39,590 nucleotides of DNA from JBBSBY01 sp038250835 (lineage in GTDB: Bacteria > Desulfobacterota > Desulfomonilia > Desulfomonilales > Desulfomonilaceae). Location of the stretch: NCBI GenBank assembly GCA_038250835.1, contig JBBSBY010000024.1:1-39590 (forward strand), read 5' to 3'. Shown one piece after another: positions 31,958-39,590 of this stretch (position 1 is the stretch's first letter; each line of letters begins with the position of its first letter). The position numbers and the translations under genes are program-made. The notes below the pieces were generated by a model. That model did not search any database. It saw only the letters and a list, made by a program, of their open reading frames with translations, and was not told the origin of the DNA.

Positions 31958-33615
31958 TGACATTTCAGAGAACCGCGCAGTCTGTAACCTTAACCATTTT
32001 TGTCATTCTACTGGCTTCCGCCGCTTATCCCTACATGGAGGGATCGGCTGCGGATTTCTTCCTGCGGCTTGATCCACTGGCCGCAGTTGGGACAATGATT
32101 GCGGCCAAAGCTTTTATTTGGATCTTAATACCAGGGTTGATTATTCTCGCCCTCACTTTCATATTGGGTCGCTTCTTTTGTGGGCACATTTGTCCCATGG
32201 GATCGACCATCGACTTTCTCAGCCGAATCGCTTTCGGCAAACGTAAATTGCCTGCCGATCAGAATAATTACGAAAATGATCGCCGGTTCAAGGCCGTCAA
32301 ATATGTTTTTTTGGCCGTAATCATCGGAGCCGCCATGGCAGGCGTTTCCATTGTGAGCTTCGGATCTCCGCTGTCACTCGCGACTCGAATATACGGTCTT
32401 TTGTTTTATCCATTGCTAATGTTTTTGCTGGATTTGGGTCTACGGCTATTAACTCCAATTCTCCCGATCATCGGACTTCAGAGCTGGCTTTACATTGATG
32501 TTCCCAAAGCGTCTTTTGACACTAATGGACTCATCGCTATTTTCTTAATTGCGGTAATAGGATTTGCTTATTTGCGTCCCAGATTCTGGTGTAGATATTT
32601 ATGTCCCGCAGGGGCTTTAATGGCGTTGCCGACGAATTGTTCCGTATTTCGCAGGAGAGTGGATGACAAATGCATAAACTGCGGCAAGTGCGTCAGAATG
32701 TGTCCCATGGGCGCAATCAAAAATGATCCTAAACTAACGGCTTTCAGTGAATGTGTCATGTGCCTAAATTGTCAATCCGTATGTCCGGTAAACGCCATCG
32801 ACTTTGGGTTGGCTCCTCAAGTCCCCGCTACGGTTGACGTCACACGTCGCGGCCTGCTTGTGGGGCTAACGTCCGGGATCTTGGCCGCAGGCGTGTTCAG
32901 GACTGGTATAGACGCACAGAAATCTGAAGGGCTGAAACCTTTAAAGTCCGGGGATCCGATCAGGCCGCCCGGGGCTCTTCCTGAAAACGAATTTATGGAC
33001 AAATGTATCCGTTGCGGTGAGTGCATGAAAGGGTGTCTTACCAATACGTTGCAGCCTATATGGTTCAAAGCCGGATTAGAGGGGATTTTCAGTCCGGCTC
33101 TCATGCCGAGACTTGGCGCTTGCGCAACAAACTGCAATGTTTGTGGTCAAGTATGCCCGACTGGAGCCATACGACGACTACCGCTTATTGAAAAAAATCA
33201 CGCAAAAATGGGAACTGCGGCAATTGACCGACGAACCTGCCTTGTTTGGGAGCGAGACAAAAAATGCCTTGTCTGCGATGAAGTTTGCCCTTACAACGCA
33301 ATAGAGTTTAAACCTGTTCCAAATCTTACGAACGCCCCTCCTTTTGTTGATGAAATGCGTTGTACCGGCTGCGGATGGTGCGAGAACAAATGCCCGGTGC
33401 ATGGAGAAGCGGCGATACGGGTAAACACTTCGGGTCAACTAAGGCTCGCTTCCGGATCGTATGTGGAAAGGGCGAAGGAACTGGGATTCGCTTTTAAACA
33501 AAAGTCAAAGACATCGGAGCAAGCTTCTCCGGGAATGTTCGAGGGAATTGAAGGAGTTACTTCTCCTGCGGACGGCGCCGGTAAAGACACCGGGTTACCT
33601 CCCGGTTTTGAGTAA
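31957..33615 (+). CDS. NapH-NapG-like fused membrane polyferredoxin
   Basis: A 552-residue membrane iron-sulfur protein. The first half is NapH-like: membrane segments, FCGHICPMG and WCRYLCPAGAL, then two ferredoxin clusters (CINCGKCVRMCP and CVMCLNCQSVCP, about residues 230-275). Next comes a twin-arginine segment, VTRRGLLVGLTSGILAAGVF, with Arg297-Arg298, and a NapG-like half bearing four more Cys groups (CIRCGECMKGC, CATNCNVCGQVCP, C-x8-CLVCDEVCP, CTGCGWCENKCP). It probably passes electrons between the quinone pool and the exported partner. The last 45 residues are unassigned. Its ATG overlaps the DUF362 stop. The NapH/NapG correspondence is by motif order. Confidence 0.85.
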   Translation: MTFQRTAQSVTLTIFVILLASAAYPYMEGSAADFFLRLDPLAAVGTMIAAKAFIWILIPGLIILALTFILGRFFCGHICPMGSTIDFLSRIAFGKRKLPADQNNYENDRRFKAVKYVFLAVIIGAAMAGVSIVSFGSPLSLATRIYGLLFYPLLMFLLDLGLRLLTPILPIIGLQSWLYIDVPKASFDTNGLIAIFLIAVIGFAYLRPRFWCRYLCPAGALMALPTNCSVFRRRVDDKCINCGKCVRMCPMGAIKNDPKLTAFSECVMCLNCQSVCPVNAIDFGLAPQVPATVDVTRRGLLVGLTSGILAAGVFRTGIDAQKSEGLKPLKSGDPIRPPGALPENEFMDKCIRCGECMKGCLTNTLQPIWFKAGLEGIFSPALMPRLGACATNCNVCGQVCPTGAIRRLPLIEKNHAKMGTAAIDRRTCLVWERDKKCLVCDEVCPYNAIEFKPVPNLTNAPPFVDEMRCTGCGWCENKCPVHGEAAIRVNTSGQLRLASGSYVERAKELGFAFKQKSKTSEQASPGMFEGIEGVTSPADGAGKDTGLPPGFE

Positions 33616-33780
33616 AATAGACTGACAAACACGCGCAAATCATGATATATTAAGCTATTAAGACGCTATGGATGGTTGTTCCACAAAGGACGATATATTT
33701 TCCGGAATTGATGCGGCGAACTTGAGATCTCCAACTACGTTTAAAATCTAAAGAATCGTCTCATTTCAGAATGAATGGGG

Positions 33781-33803
33781 CCGGCTTCCCCGAGGAACCG
33801 GAG
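33781..33803 (+). promoter_or_regulatory. Hairpin overlapping the kinase ribosome-binding site
   Basis: CCGG (33781-33784), one bulged C, TTCC (33786-33789), loop CCGA, GGAA (33794-33797) and CCGG (33798-33801) make a bulged 8-base-pair stem. Its 3' arm covers half of the GGAG (33800-33803) that serves ATG 33815, 11 bases on. It could mask translation start, though the stem is short. Confidence 0.35.
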
Positions 33804-33814
33804 AAAATTGTTAG

Positions 33815-36085
33815 ATGAAAGATCCTCATCAGGTTCAAATATATATCGGTCGATTGTTGCAGGAAGCGGAGCTATACGAACAACAGGGCCTGCTGGATCA
33901 AGCCATTGCAATATACCAAAGCATTCTCAAGAAACAACCTGATAACAGGAAAGCTCAAACAAAAGTAGTTCAAATAAGATTCAACAAACAAGCCGCCGAG
34001 ACCAATGTTGATTCTTCCGGCTTGGGGGCAATCCACACCCAGATGAGTCCCAGACTGGCTTTGGATCTTGGAATTGCTTACATGGGCATGAACCTGTATG
34101 CTGAAGCTCTTGATGAGTTCAAAAAGGCCATCAAACCTTCCCCTGTTTTTCGCATCGAGATTCTACGTTATACCGCTATCTGTTACATACACCTGGGCAA
34201 GTTCAGTAAGGCCGAGACCGTGCTTGGTCAAATACTTCAGGACCGCGCGGCGCTTCTCGCTGAAAAGTGCGATATTGTATCGGAAATTCTTAATTCTTAT
34301 CTGGCCGTCGGCGAAGAGGCGCGAGCCCGTAAAATAGCTCATGCTCTTTATGAAGCCCAGGAAGAATTGGTTCAGCATTGCGACTACTTACTTCAGGAGT
34401 CCTACGTCGGAGATATAACCGACGAACTTATCGTGGAGGATACCGAAACGGGTCTGATTTACACGGAGCCGCTAATTGAAGAAACTACCCAGGACGTTAA
34501 GACGCAATATTATGAACAATCTCTTTCATTGAAAACTCCGGTAAGCTATTCATCCGATAGTAAGAGTTGGAAGGAAGGCACAACAGTTCGCTTAGCTGCC
34601 GCATGGGCGATACTGGATATTGCGGAACCATTTGAGGCGAATGAATCTTTGGTGCTCCAGATTAGTCTGCCCGTCGGTGAAAACACTGAACGCGTCTGGA
34701 TGATCGCTAAAGCCGGAACAAAAAATCCCATTAATGAAGAAAGTGGCGTAAAGGTAAATTTTATATCCTTTTTGCCGGGCGGCGAATCCATATTGAAAAA
34801 CTTCATTGAAGAAGGGCTTAGTGGGGTCTTTAGCAGCGAAGAAATACAATCCGAAACGGCGGTTGAGCCGGTAAACATCTTTGCCGCTTTGGAAGAAGAA
34901 GCCATAAGAGCTTTTGAAATGGATCTCCTGGCTGAGCCTGTTCGACGACTGGAATCGGATAACGATTTGCAGGCTAACATTGATTCCGAAATTGATATTT
35001 CCACTCAGGACTCCACCGAGATCAATCAAGACCAGCCTCTGAAGTTAAGATTTTCTTGTGAGTGCGGACAGATCCATGTAGTCCCCATGAAAAGCGTCGG
35101 TAGACGCGGAAAGTGCGGCGCCTGCGGCAAGATGATGACGGTGCCGGTGATGGATATGCGCGTGGATAGCCTATCACTGTCTGTAGTCGGGAAGGTAGTG
35201 GGAGGTTGTAGACTTTTGTACAAAATAGGCGGCGGCGGAATGGGCGGTGTTTTTCGAGGACATCATATCGCTCTTGATATTCCTGTTGCAGTCAAGATAC
35301 TTCACGCTCATTTAGCCGATAAAGATCCGGTTTTCATCAAACGCTTCATACGGGAAGCCAGATCTGCCGCGAAGCTCCAGCACCCCAACATTGTAGGCGT
35401 CATGAATGTTGGTTTTGAGGATAGTCTACATTTCCTTATAATGCCCTACATCGGTGGAGGGAGCGCAGCCGCTACTTTACTGAGACACGGGCGTTTTCGA
35501 CTGGAACGTGTTTTGCACATAGCCATCGATATTACACGTGCTCTGACGGTTGCGGAAGAACAAGGAATGTTGCATAGGGACATTAAACCGGCCAACATTT
35601 TATTCACTCCAAAAGGCGACGCAATGCTGGCGGATTTAGGACTGGCAAAAAATTATTTAGACGCCCAGGATGCCGGTATAACCCAAAGCGGCATCGCCTG
35701 CGGAACTCCTTTGTATTTTTCTCCGGAACAGGCCAAAGGCTCTCCCAGAATAGATATCCGGTCGGATATTTATTCTCTTGGTATAACATTGTTTCACCTC
35801 CTTGAGGGCTCACCGCCGTACAAAGGTGAATCGGCTTATATTATATTTCAAAAGCATGTGCGTGAACCGTTGCCGGTGTTTAAGGAGGCTGACCCGCCGG
35901 TCCCTGCGGAAGTTTTCAAGCTGCTTTTGAAAATGACCGCTAAAGACCCCAATAACAGATACCCCACTTCACAAAGTTTGCTGAGCGCGCTGGAAGCTTT
36001 GAGAGTTGAACTGCTGAAATCCGGAAAGGCTAGGAAAAAGCGAGGCCTTCTGGAGCGACTCGGCTTGCGCAGATCTCAGGATTAA
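33815..36085 (+). CDS. TPR / zinc-ribbon / Ser-Thr protein kinase
   Basis: A 756-residue soluble kinase of the Hanks type. TPR-like helices fill residues about 5-185 (EAELYEQQGLLDQAIAIYQS, LGIAYMGMNLYAEALDEFKK). An unassigned middle region (about 245-330) ends in an acidic linker. A zinc ribbon lies at about 415-445 (CECG ... CGACGK). The kinase domain covers about 465-735: GGGGMGGVFRG loop, Lys494 in VAVKIL, HRDIKPANI with Asp589, DLGLAKN in place of DFG, and GTPLYFSPEQAKG. Key catalytic residues are all present. No membrane segment, unlike PknB-type receptors. It lies 11 bases before an AAA+ ATPase gene, and its likely phosphatase/FHA partners are at 27218-28788. Confidence 0.93.
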   Translation: MKDPHQVQIYIGRLLQEAELYEQQGLLDQAIAIYQSILKKQPDNRKAQTKVVQIRFNKQAAETNVDSSGLGAIHTQMSPRLALDLGIAYMGMNLYAEALDEFKKAIKPSPVFRIEILRYTAICYIHLGKFSKAETVLGQILQDRAALLAEKCDIVSEILNSYLAVGEEARARKIAHALYEAQEELVQHCDYLLQESYVGDITDELIVEDTETGLIYTEPLIEETTQDVKTQYYEQSLSLKTPVSYSSDSKSWKEGTTVRLAAAWAILDIAEPFEANESLVLQISLPVGENTERVWMIAKAGTKNPINEESGVKVNFISFLPGGESILKNFIEEGLSGVFSSEEIQSETAVEPVNIFAALEEEAIRAFEMDLLAEPVRRLESDNDLQANIDSEIDISTQDSTEINQDQPLKLRFSCECGQIHVVPMKSVGRRGKCGACGKMMTVPVMDMRVDSLSLSVVGKVVGGCRLLYKIGGGGMGGVFRGHHIALDIPVAVKILHAHLADKDPVFIKRFIREARSAAKLQHPNIVGVMNVGFEDSLHFLIMPYIGGGSAAATLLRHGRFRLERVLHIAIDITRALTVAEEQGMLHRDIKPANILFTPKGDAMLADLGLAKNYLDAQDAGITQSGIACGTPLYFSPEQAKGSPRIDIRSDIYSLGITLFHLLEGSPPYKGESAYIIFQKHVREPLPVFKEADPPVPAEVFKLLLKMTAKDPNNRYPTSQSLLSALEALRVELLKSGKARKKRGLLERLGLRRSQD

Positions 36086-36096
36086 TATCAATATCT

Positions 36097-37890
36097 ATGC
36101 CTCACCCGTTCAATAAACCGTTGAAAATACAAATCCCAAGTATAATTATGGAAAACAATAACTGGAAACGTCCTGACTTTGCCCAAAAAATCATAGAGAA
36201 ATATGTGTCGTCGCAATCGAATACATTTCTTGTGTATGGTAACACCAAGGATGTATACCACGTATCGGAAGGCAAGTACGTTGGATTAGTAGACTTTTTC
36301 GTTGAAGCCTTAATTAAACCAAGCAGACCCCGAGCGCCCAAGATAGTTTTGATCTATGATCCGGTAAATGGTATCACGTTTCTTAATCCCCAGGACAAAC
36401 ACCTTTTGAGTAGAGAGATAGGCGAAGAACGCCTCAACCTCGCCTTATCGAATGCAAATCGGGACACAAGCTCGGCTTGTGCCATATTACGTGAATTTAC
36501 TAAAATCAATGTGATGGTCCCGGTTGAGGATGAACCCGGCAGACTCGTTCGCAAGGATTTTGCCGTAATTATAAAGTATGCCGAAGCGGTAGCGCCGGCT
36601 TCTACAGGTGATGCTCTGCTGGACAGTGATCGGCGCAAGATAATCACGGTGGAAAATTGGTTTTCGGACAGCGCCTTCGTTTCATCCCCGGATATTGTCT
36701 TCATGATTAGTGAGACTCTTAACGGCATAAACTCCAGAATCGTAGATTTGCCGTACTGTTCGGCAATAAAGATCGATCGGCCCAAAGAAGACGAACGTCG
36801 AAAGTACATTGAAATAATTATTAAAGATCAGAATATTGAGACCGCCATACCCATTGAACACATTGCCTACAGCAGCGCAGGATTGAGCCTGCTTTCAATT
36901 CTACAGATCTTTCGTCAAGCCAAATTCAAGAAAAATATCTTGACCGCCGACCTGGTATTTGAAAAAACAAAAGAGATAATTGAAAAAGAACTCGAAGGCC
37001 ATATTGAATTTCCTAAACTGACTTATGGATTTGAAGGCGTAATTGGCGCTTCAAGGCTGTTGAGCAAACTTCAAGAGTTGAAAATTTGTATCCAGGGCGC
37101 GGACCCTGACATAATGCCCATTGGAATACTTGTCCCCGGCGCAAACGGGGTCGGCAAAACATACATTTACAAAGCTTTTGCAAAAGAATGCGGCTGGATT
37201 GCCGTTGTCTTGAAAAATATTCGGGGACCATACGTTGGGCAAACCGAGAAAAACTGGGAACGAATCCGCTCGGTCCTCGAAGCAATGGGAAACGTAATGG
37301 TGCTTTATGATGAAGCCGACACTGAAATTGGCGGCAGAAGCGCTCAAACACATGACGTTGATCGCAGGTTATTCGGCAATATTTTGAAAATGATGTCGGA
37401 TGACTCGAATCGAGGTAAAATTATTTGGATCATAATAACCGCCAGACCGGACAGATTGGAACCCGATATCAAGAGATCGGGTAGAGCCGGCGAGCATTTG
37501 CCTGTATTTGATAATGACGGCCAGGAAAAGCTTCTTTTTATTTCTCATGTGCTCAAATCCGCTGGTTTGGATTTCGACTCATTTAAACAAGAACATAGGG
37601 ATGAATTTCTGAGTCTTACCGCGGACTTCTTTCCTGCCGATTTTGATCAGGTGCTGACTGAACTGCGGCGGCGCAAACATATTGACGGCGCTTTAACTGA
37701 CGAGGCAGTAATCACCTCTGTAAGAGATTTTATTCCTTCGGATATTGCGGGACAAAGGGAGTATCAGGAACTGTTGGCAGTACTGGAATGCACGTCACGG
37801 GAACTGCTGCCGGACAGATATCGCGATTTGAGCAAGGAAACCGTCCAAGAAAAATTGCGACGAATCAAAGAAACCATGGCGGCCTTGTAA
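36097..37890 (+). CDS. AAA+ ATPase with degenerate N-terminal ATPase-like half
   Basis: A 597-residue soluble ATPase, 11 bases after the kinase gene. The first 300 residues look like a degenerate nucleotide-binding half: FLVYGNTKDVYHV, KIVLIYDPVNGIT and a run to VFMISETL, without a P loop. The second half is an intact AAA+ module: Walker A PGANGVGKT (Lys354), Walker B MVLYDEADTE (Asp405, Glu406), sensor I region IIWIIITARPDRLEPD and an Arg finger candidate in RSGRAGE. The start at 36097 has no good ribosome site and may use ATG 36148 instead. Its stop overlaps tsaD by one base (TAATG). Substrate unknown; it may be the effector of the kinase. Confidence 0.88.
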   Translation: MPHPFNKPLKIQIPSIIMENNNWKRPDFAQKIIEKYVSSQSNTFLVYGNTKDVYHVSEGKYVGLVDFFVEALIKPSRPRAPKIVLIYDPVNGITFLNPQDKHLLSREIGEERLNLALSNANRDTSSACAILREFTKINVMVPVEDEPGRLVRKDFAVIIKYAEAVAPASTGDALLDSDRRKIITVENWFSDSAFVSSPDIVFMISETLNGINSRIVDLPYCSAIKIDRPKEDERRKYIEIIIKDQNIETAIPIEHIAYSSAGLSLLSILQIFRQAKFKKNILTADLVFEKTKEIIEKELEGHIEFPKLTYGFEGVIGASRLLSKLQELKICIQGADPDIMPIGILVPGANGVGKTYIYKAFAKECGWIAVVLKNIRGPYVGQTEKNWERIRSVLEAMGNVMVLYDEADTEIGGRSAQTHDVDRRLFGNILKMMSDDSNRGKIIWIIITARPDRLEPDIKRSGRAGEHLPVFDNDGQEKLLFISHVLKSAGLDFDSFKQEHRDEFLSLTADFFPADFDQVLTELRRRKHIDGALTDEAVITSVRDFIPSDIAGQREYQELLAVLECTSRELLPDRYRDLSKETVQEKLRRIKETMAAL

Positions 37891-38942
37891 TGCTGGTGCT
37901 TGGAATAGAGACATCATGCGATGAAACTGCGGCTGCCGTGGTTAAGGACGGCCGAGAAATTCTATCAAACGTCGTTTATTCTCAAATTGAGATACATAAA
38001 GAATACGGCGGAGTCGTCCCGGAGCTGGCTTCACGCAAGCATATTGAAAAAATATCCGTTGTGATCGATGAAGCCATGGTAGGTTCCGGGGTTTCATTTT
38101 CCGAGTTGCAGGGAATCGGCGTCACTCGAGGTCCGGGGCTTATTGGATCATTATTGGTGGGGATCAGCGCCGCTAAAGGATTAGCGCTGGCGCTCGGCAT
38201 TCCCATAGTTGGCGTCAACCATCTTCACGGCCACTTATCCGCTATACAGTTGGAGCGAGAGGATATCGCTTTTCCTGCCGTGGCTCTCGCCGTTTCGGGA
38301 GGTCACACCAGTCTGTATTTGCTCAAGAGCCCGCTCGAGTTCGATATTATCGGCAAAACCCGAGATGACGCTGCAGGCGAAGCCTTCGATAAAGTAGCCA
38401 AGCTGCTCGGTCTGGGTTATCCTGGAGGACTGGTTATTCAGGAGAGAGCGCTCTTGTCTCGAAATTCGAAATTCAAATTTCCAAGAGCTTTAATGGAACC
38501 GAATAATCTGGATTTCAGTTTTTCAGGCCTGAAAACATCAGTTTTGCGACAAGTGGAAGCGATCACAGGGACACATCGAGAACGTCGTCCCGGAAGTTTT
38601 CATCCTCTTGTATCAGAGGAGCACAGGCATGAGCACGAACAAGCCGTTTCGGACATTGCCGGCGCTTTCCAGGAAGCCGTCGTTGATGTATTGATGTACA
38701 AGGCCGTCATGGCGGTCAAAATGAATAATTGTTCGCAGCTAATTGTTTGTGGGGGAGTCGCAGCGAACATGCGATTACGTGAAAGTCTTATTCAGGCCGG
38801 CGTAGACAATCATTTTGAAGCCATATTTCCCTCAATCGAGCTATGTACGGATAACGCCTCTATGATTGCCGCTAGAGCAGATTTCTTACTGAGTCAAGGC
38901 ATTATGGACGATCTGAGTTTTGACGCAAAAAGTCGTTGGTGA
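37890..38942 (+). CDS. tsaD: tRNA N6-threonylcarbamoyladenosine transferase TsaD
   Basis: Essential enzyme adding threonylcarbamoyl to A37 of tRNAs that read ANN codons. The chosen start ATG 37890 (overlapping the ATPase stop TAA by one base) gives MLVLGIETSCDETAAAVV, the canonical N-terminus, and 350 residues; a longer frame from 37788 would run in a different frame over the ATPase end. GVNHLHGHLSA supplies the two His metal ligands, VSGGHTSLYL, FSFSGLKTS and CTDNASMIAARADF complete the family signature. An insert with HEHEQ near residue 250 is slightly longer than usual. Translation is coupled to the AAA+ gene. The call is very firm. Confidence 0.97.
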   Translation: MLVLGIETSCDETAAAVVKDGREILSNVVYSQIEIHKEYGGVVPELASRKHIEKISVVIDEAMVGSGVSFSELQGIGVTRGPGLIGSLLVGISAAKGLALALGIPIVGVNHLHGHLSAIQLEREDIAFPAVALAVSGGHTSLYLLKSPLEFDIIGKTRDDAAGEAFDKVAKLLGLGYPGGLVIQERALLSRNSKFKFPRALMEPNNLDFSFSGLKTSVLRQVEAITGTHRERRPGSFHPLVSEEHRHEHEQAVSDIAGAFQEAVVDVLMYKAVMAVKMNNCSQLIVCGGVAANMRLRESLIQAGVDNHFEAIFPSIELCTDNASMIAARADFLLSQGIMDDLSFDAKSRW

Positions 38943-38950
38943 GGATGAGC

Positions 38951-39469
38951 ATGGAATCAAGAAAGACGCTGCTGAGTTCTGAAGCAATCTCTAACCGAAT
39001 TGCTGAACTTGGTAGAGAGATATCACGAAACAATGCCGAAGGGGATCTTCTGGTCGTGGGGATTCTAAAAGGTTGTTTCATGTTTATGGCTGATCTGGTA
39101 CGTGCCATAGATGTGCCGACCAAAATTGACTTCGTGAAAATTTCGTCTTACGGCGCCGCTCAGGAAAGCTCGGGTCAACTCGATATCAAGTTGGATATCA
39201 GCATGCCGGTGACAAATCAAAACGTGTTGCTGGTGGACGATATTGTCGATACCGGTCTTACTCTTAACGAATACAGAAAACGACTTGAGCAACTGGGTCC
39301 GAAAAAATTGGAAACCGCGGCCCTGATCAACAAAACCGGTAGACGGCAAAAACACGTTAAGCTGGACTACTGCGGTTTTGATGTCGAAGATGGATTTTTA
39401 GTGGGTTATGGCTTGGATTTTAATGAACAATACAGGACATTCGGTGAATTGTTCATTCTTGAAGAATAG
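38951..39469 (+). CDS. hpt: Hypoxanthine phosphoribosyltransferase
   Basis: Purine salvage enzyme converting hypoxanthine or guanine and PRPP to IMP or GMP. ATG 38951 lies 6 bases after TGAGG and gives 172 residues; the frame can open earlier at TTG 38936 or ATG 38945. The PRPP-binding motif VLLVDDIVDTGLTL with its paired Asp, VVGILKGCFMFMADL (first loop) and KISSYGAAQES (flexible catalytic loop) identify it, and VGYGLDFNEQYR is the typical C-terminus. It lies 8 bases after tsaD, so they are likely cotranscribed. An AT-rich 8-base hairpin at its stop codon (39460-39479) has no T tract. The remaining 121 bases of the window carry nothing I can support. Confidence 0.94.
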   Translation: MESRKTLLSSEAISNRIAELGREISRNNAEGDLLVVGILKGCFMFMADLVRAIDVPTKIDFVKISSYGAAQESSGQLDIKLDISMPVTNQNVLLVDDIVDTGLTLNEYRKRLEQLGPKKLETAALINKTGRRQKHVKLDYCGFDVEDGFLVGYGLDFNEQYRTFGELFILEE

Positions 39470-39590
39470 AAATTCTTCAGATTTGGATAATGGGGTAGCG
39501 CCCGCTCAAAGTTATGAATTGTTTGGCGTTTCCCCTCAACGCCCATTGATCACATCGGGGTCTCGGCACAATACAAACCTGGTCTCTCGT

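Overview
The window (moderate G+C, compact gene spacing) looks like chromosomal DNA of a Gram-negative, probably strictly anaerobic bacterium of the Desulfobacterota (former Deltaproteobacteria, Desulfomonile/Syntrophobacter-like). The pointers are a fused isobutyryl-CoA mutase, a YedF selenium/sulfur protein, a YkgJ Cys-cluster protein beside heptose phosphatase GmhB (an LPS gene), an outer-membrane barrel, a MASE3 histidine kinase, and a polyferredoxin of the NapH/NapG type next to a Tat-exported DUF362 protein. The taxon is inferred from gene content; no 16S gene is present.

Layout. 1-1205: an accessory strip with the wreck of a type II toxin-antitoxin operon (minus strand, running off the left edge), an isolated promoter-to-terminator unit that may encode a small RNA or a 25-residue hydrophobic peptide, and a palindromic intergenic repeat. 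1206-4768: a GNAT-domain protein of unknown role, a convergent outer-membrane barrel gene with its own terminator, and a small unknown protein. 5180-10711: a plus-strand run of a parvulin-type foldase, a giant exported protein with two formylglycine-enzyme-like domains and a PDZ domain, a ThiS-like sulfur carrier, gmhB and a YkgJ protein. 10950-11732: an exported dienelactone hydrolase-like enzyme, followed by a second degenerate copy of the repeat. 12040-20466 (minus strand): icmF, then a four-gene membrane cluster (DUF4178, a 70-residue exported protein, DUF350, membrane aminopropyltransferase) and proC. 20763-23025: yedF, an MBL-fold hydrolase, tRNA-Phe with its own promoter and terminator, and a hotdog thioesterase. 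23274-27112: a PilZ protein and a MASE3-PAS-PAS-PAS histidine kinase overlapping its single-domain response regulator. 27218-28788 (minus): a double-FHA protein and a PP2C phosphatase. 29160-30879: an SH3-domain envelope protein and a LemA-family protein. 31013-33615: a DUF362 Tat substrate coupled to a NapH-NapG-like fused polyferredoxin. 33815-39469: TPR/zinc-ribbon/Ser-Thr kinase, an AAA+ ATPase, tsaD and hpt.

The strongest candidates for something new are (i) the Ser/Thr phosphorylation module split over two nearby operons (FHA-PP2C and kinase-AAA+), (ii) the single-chain NapH-NapG-like polyferredoxin with an internal twin-arginine segment paired with DUF362, (iii) the polyamine-synthase-like membrane cluster with no AdoMet decarboxylase in sight, and (iv) the small transcription unit at 614-798. 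Start sites were moved from the longest possible reading frame to an internal codon wherever a Shine-Dalgarno sequence or the family's usual N-terminus favoured it; TTG and GTG starts are used several times.
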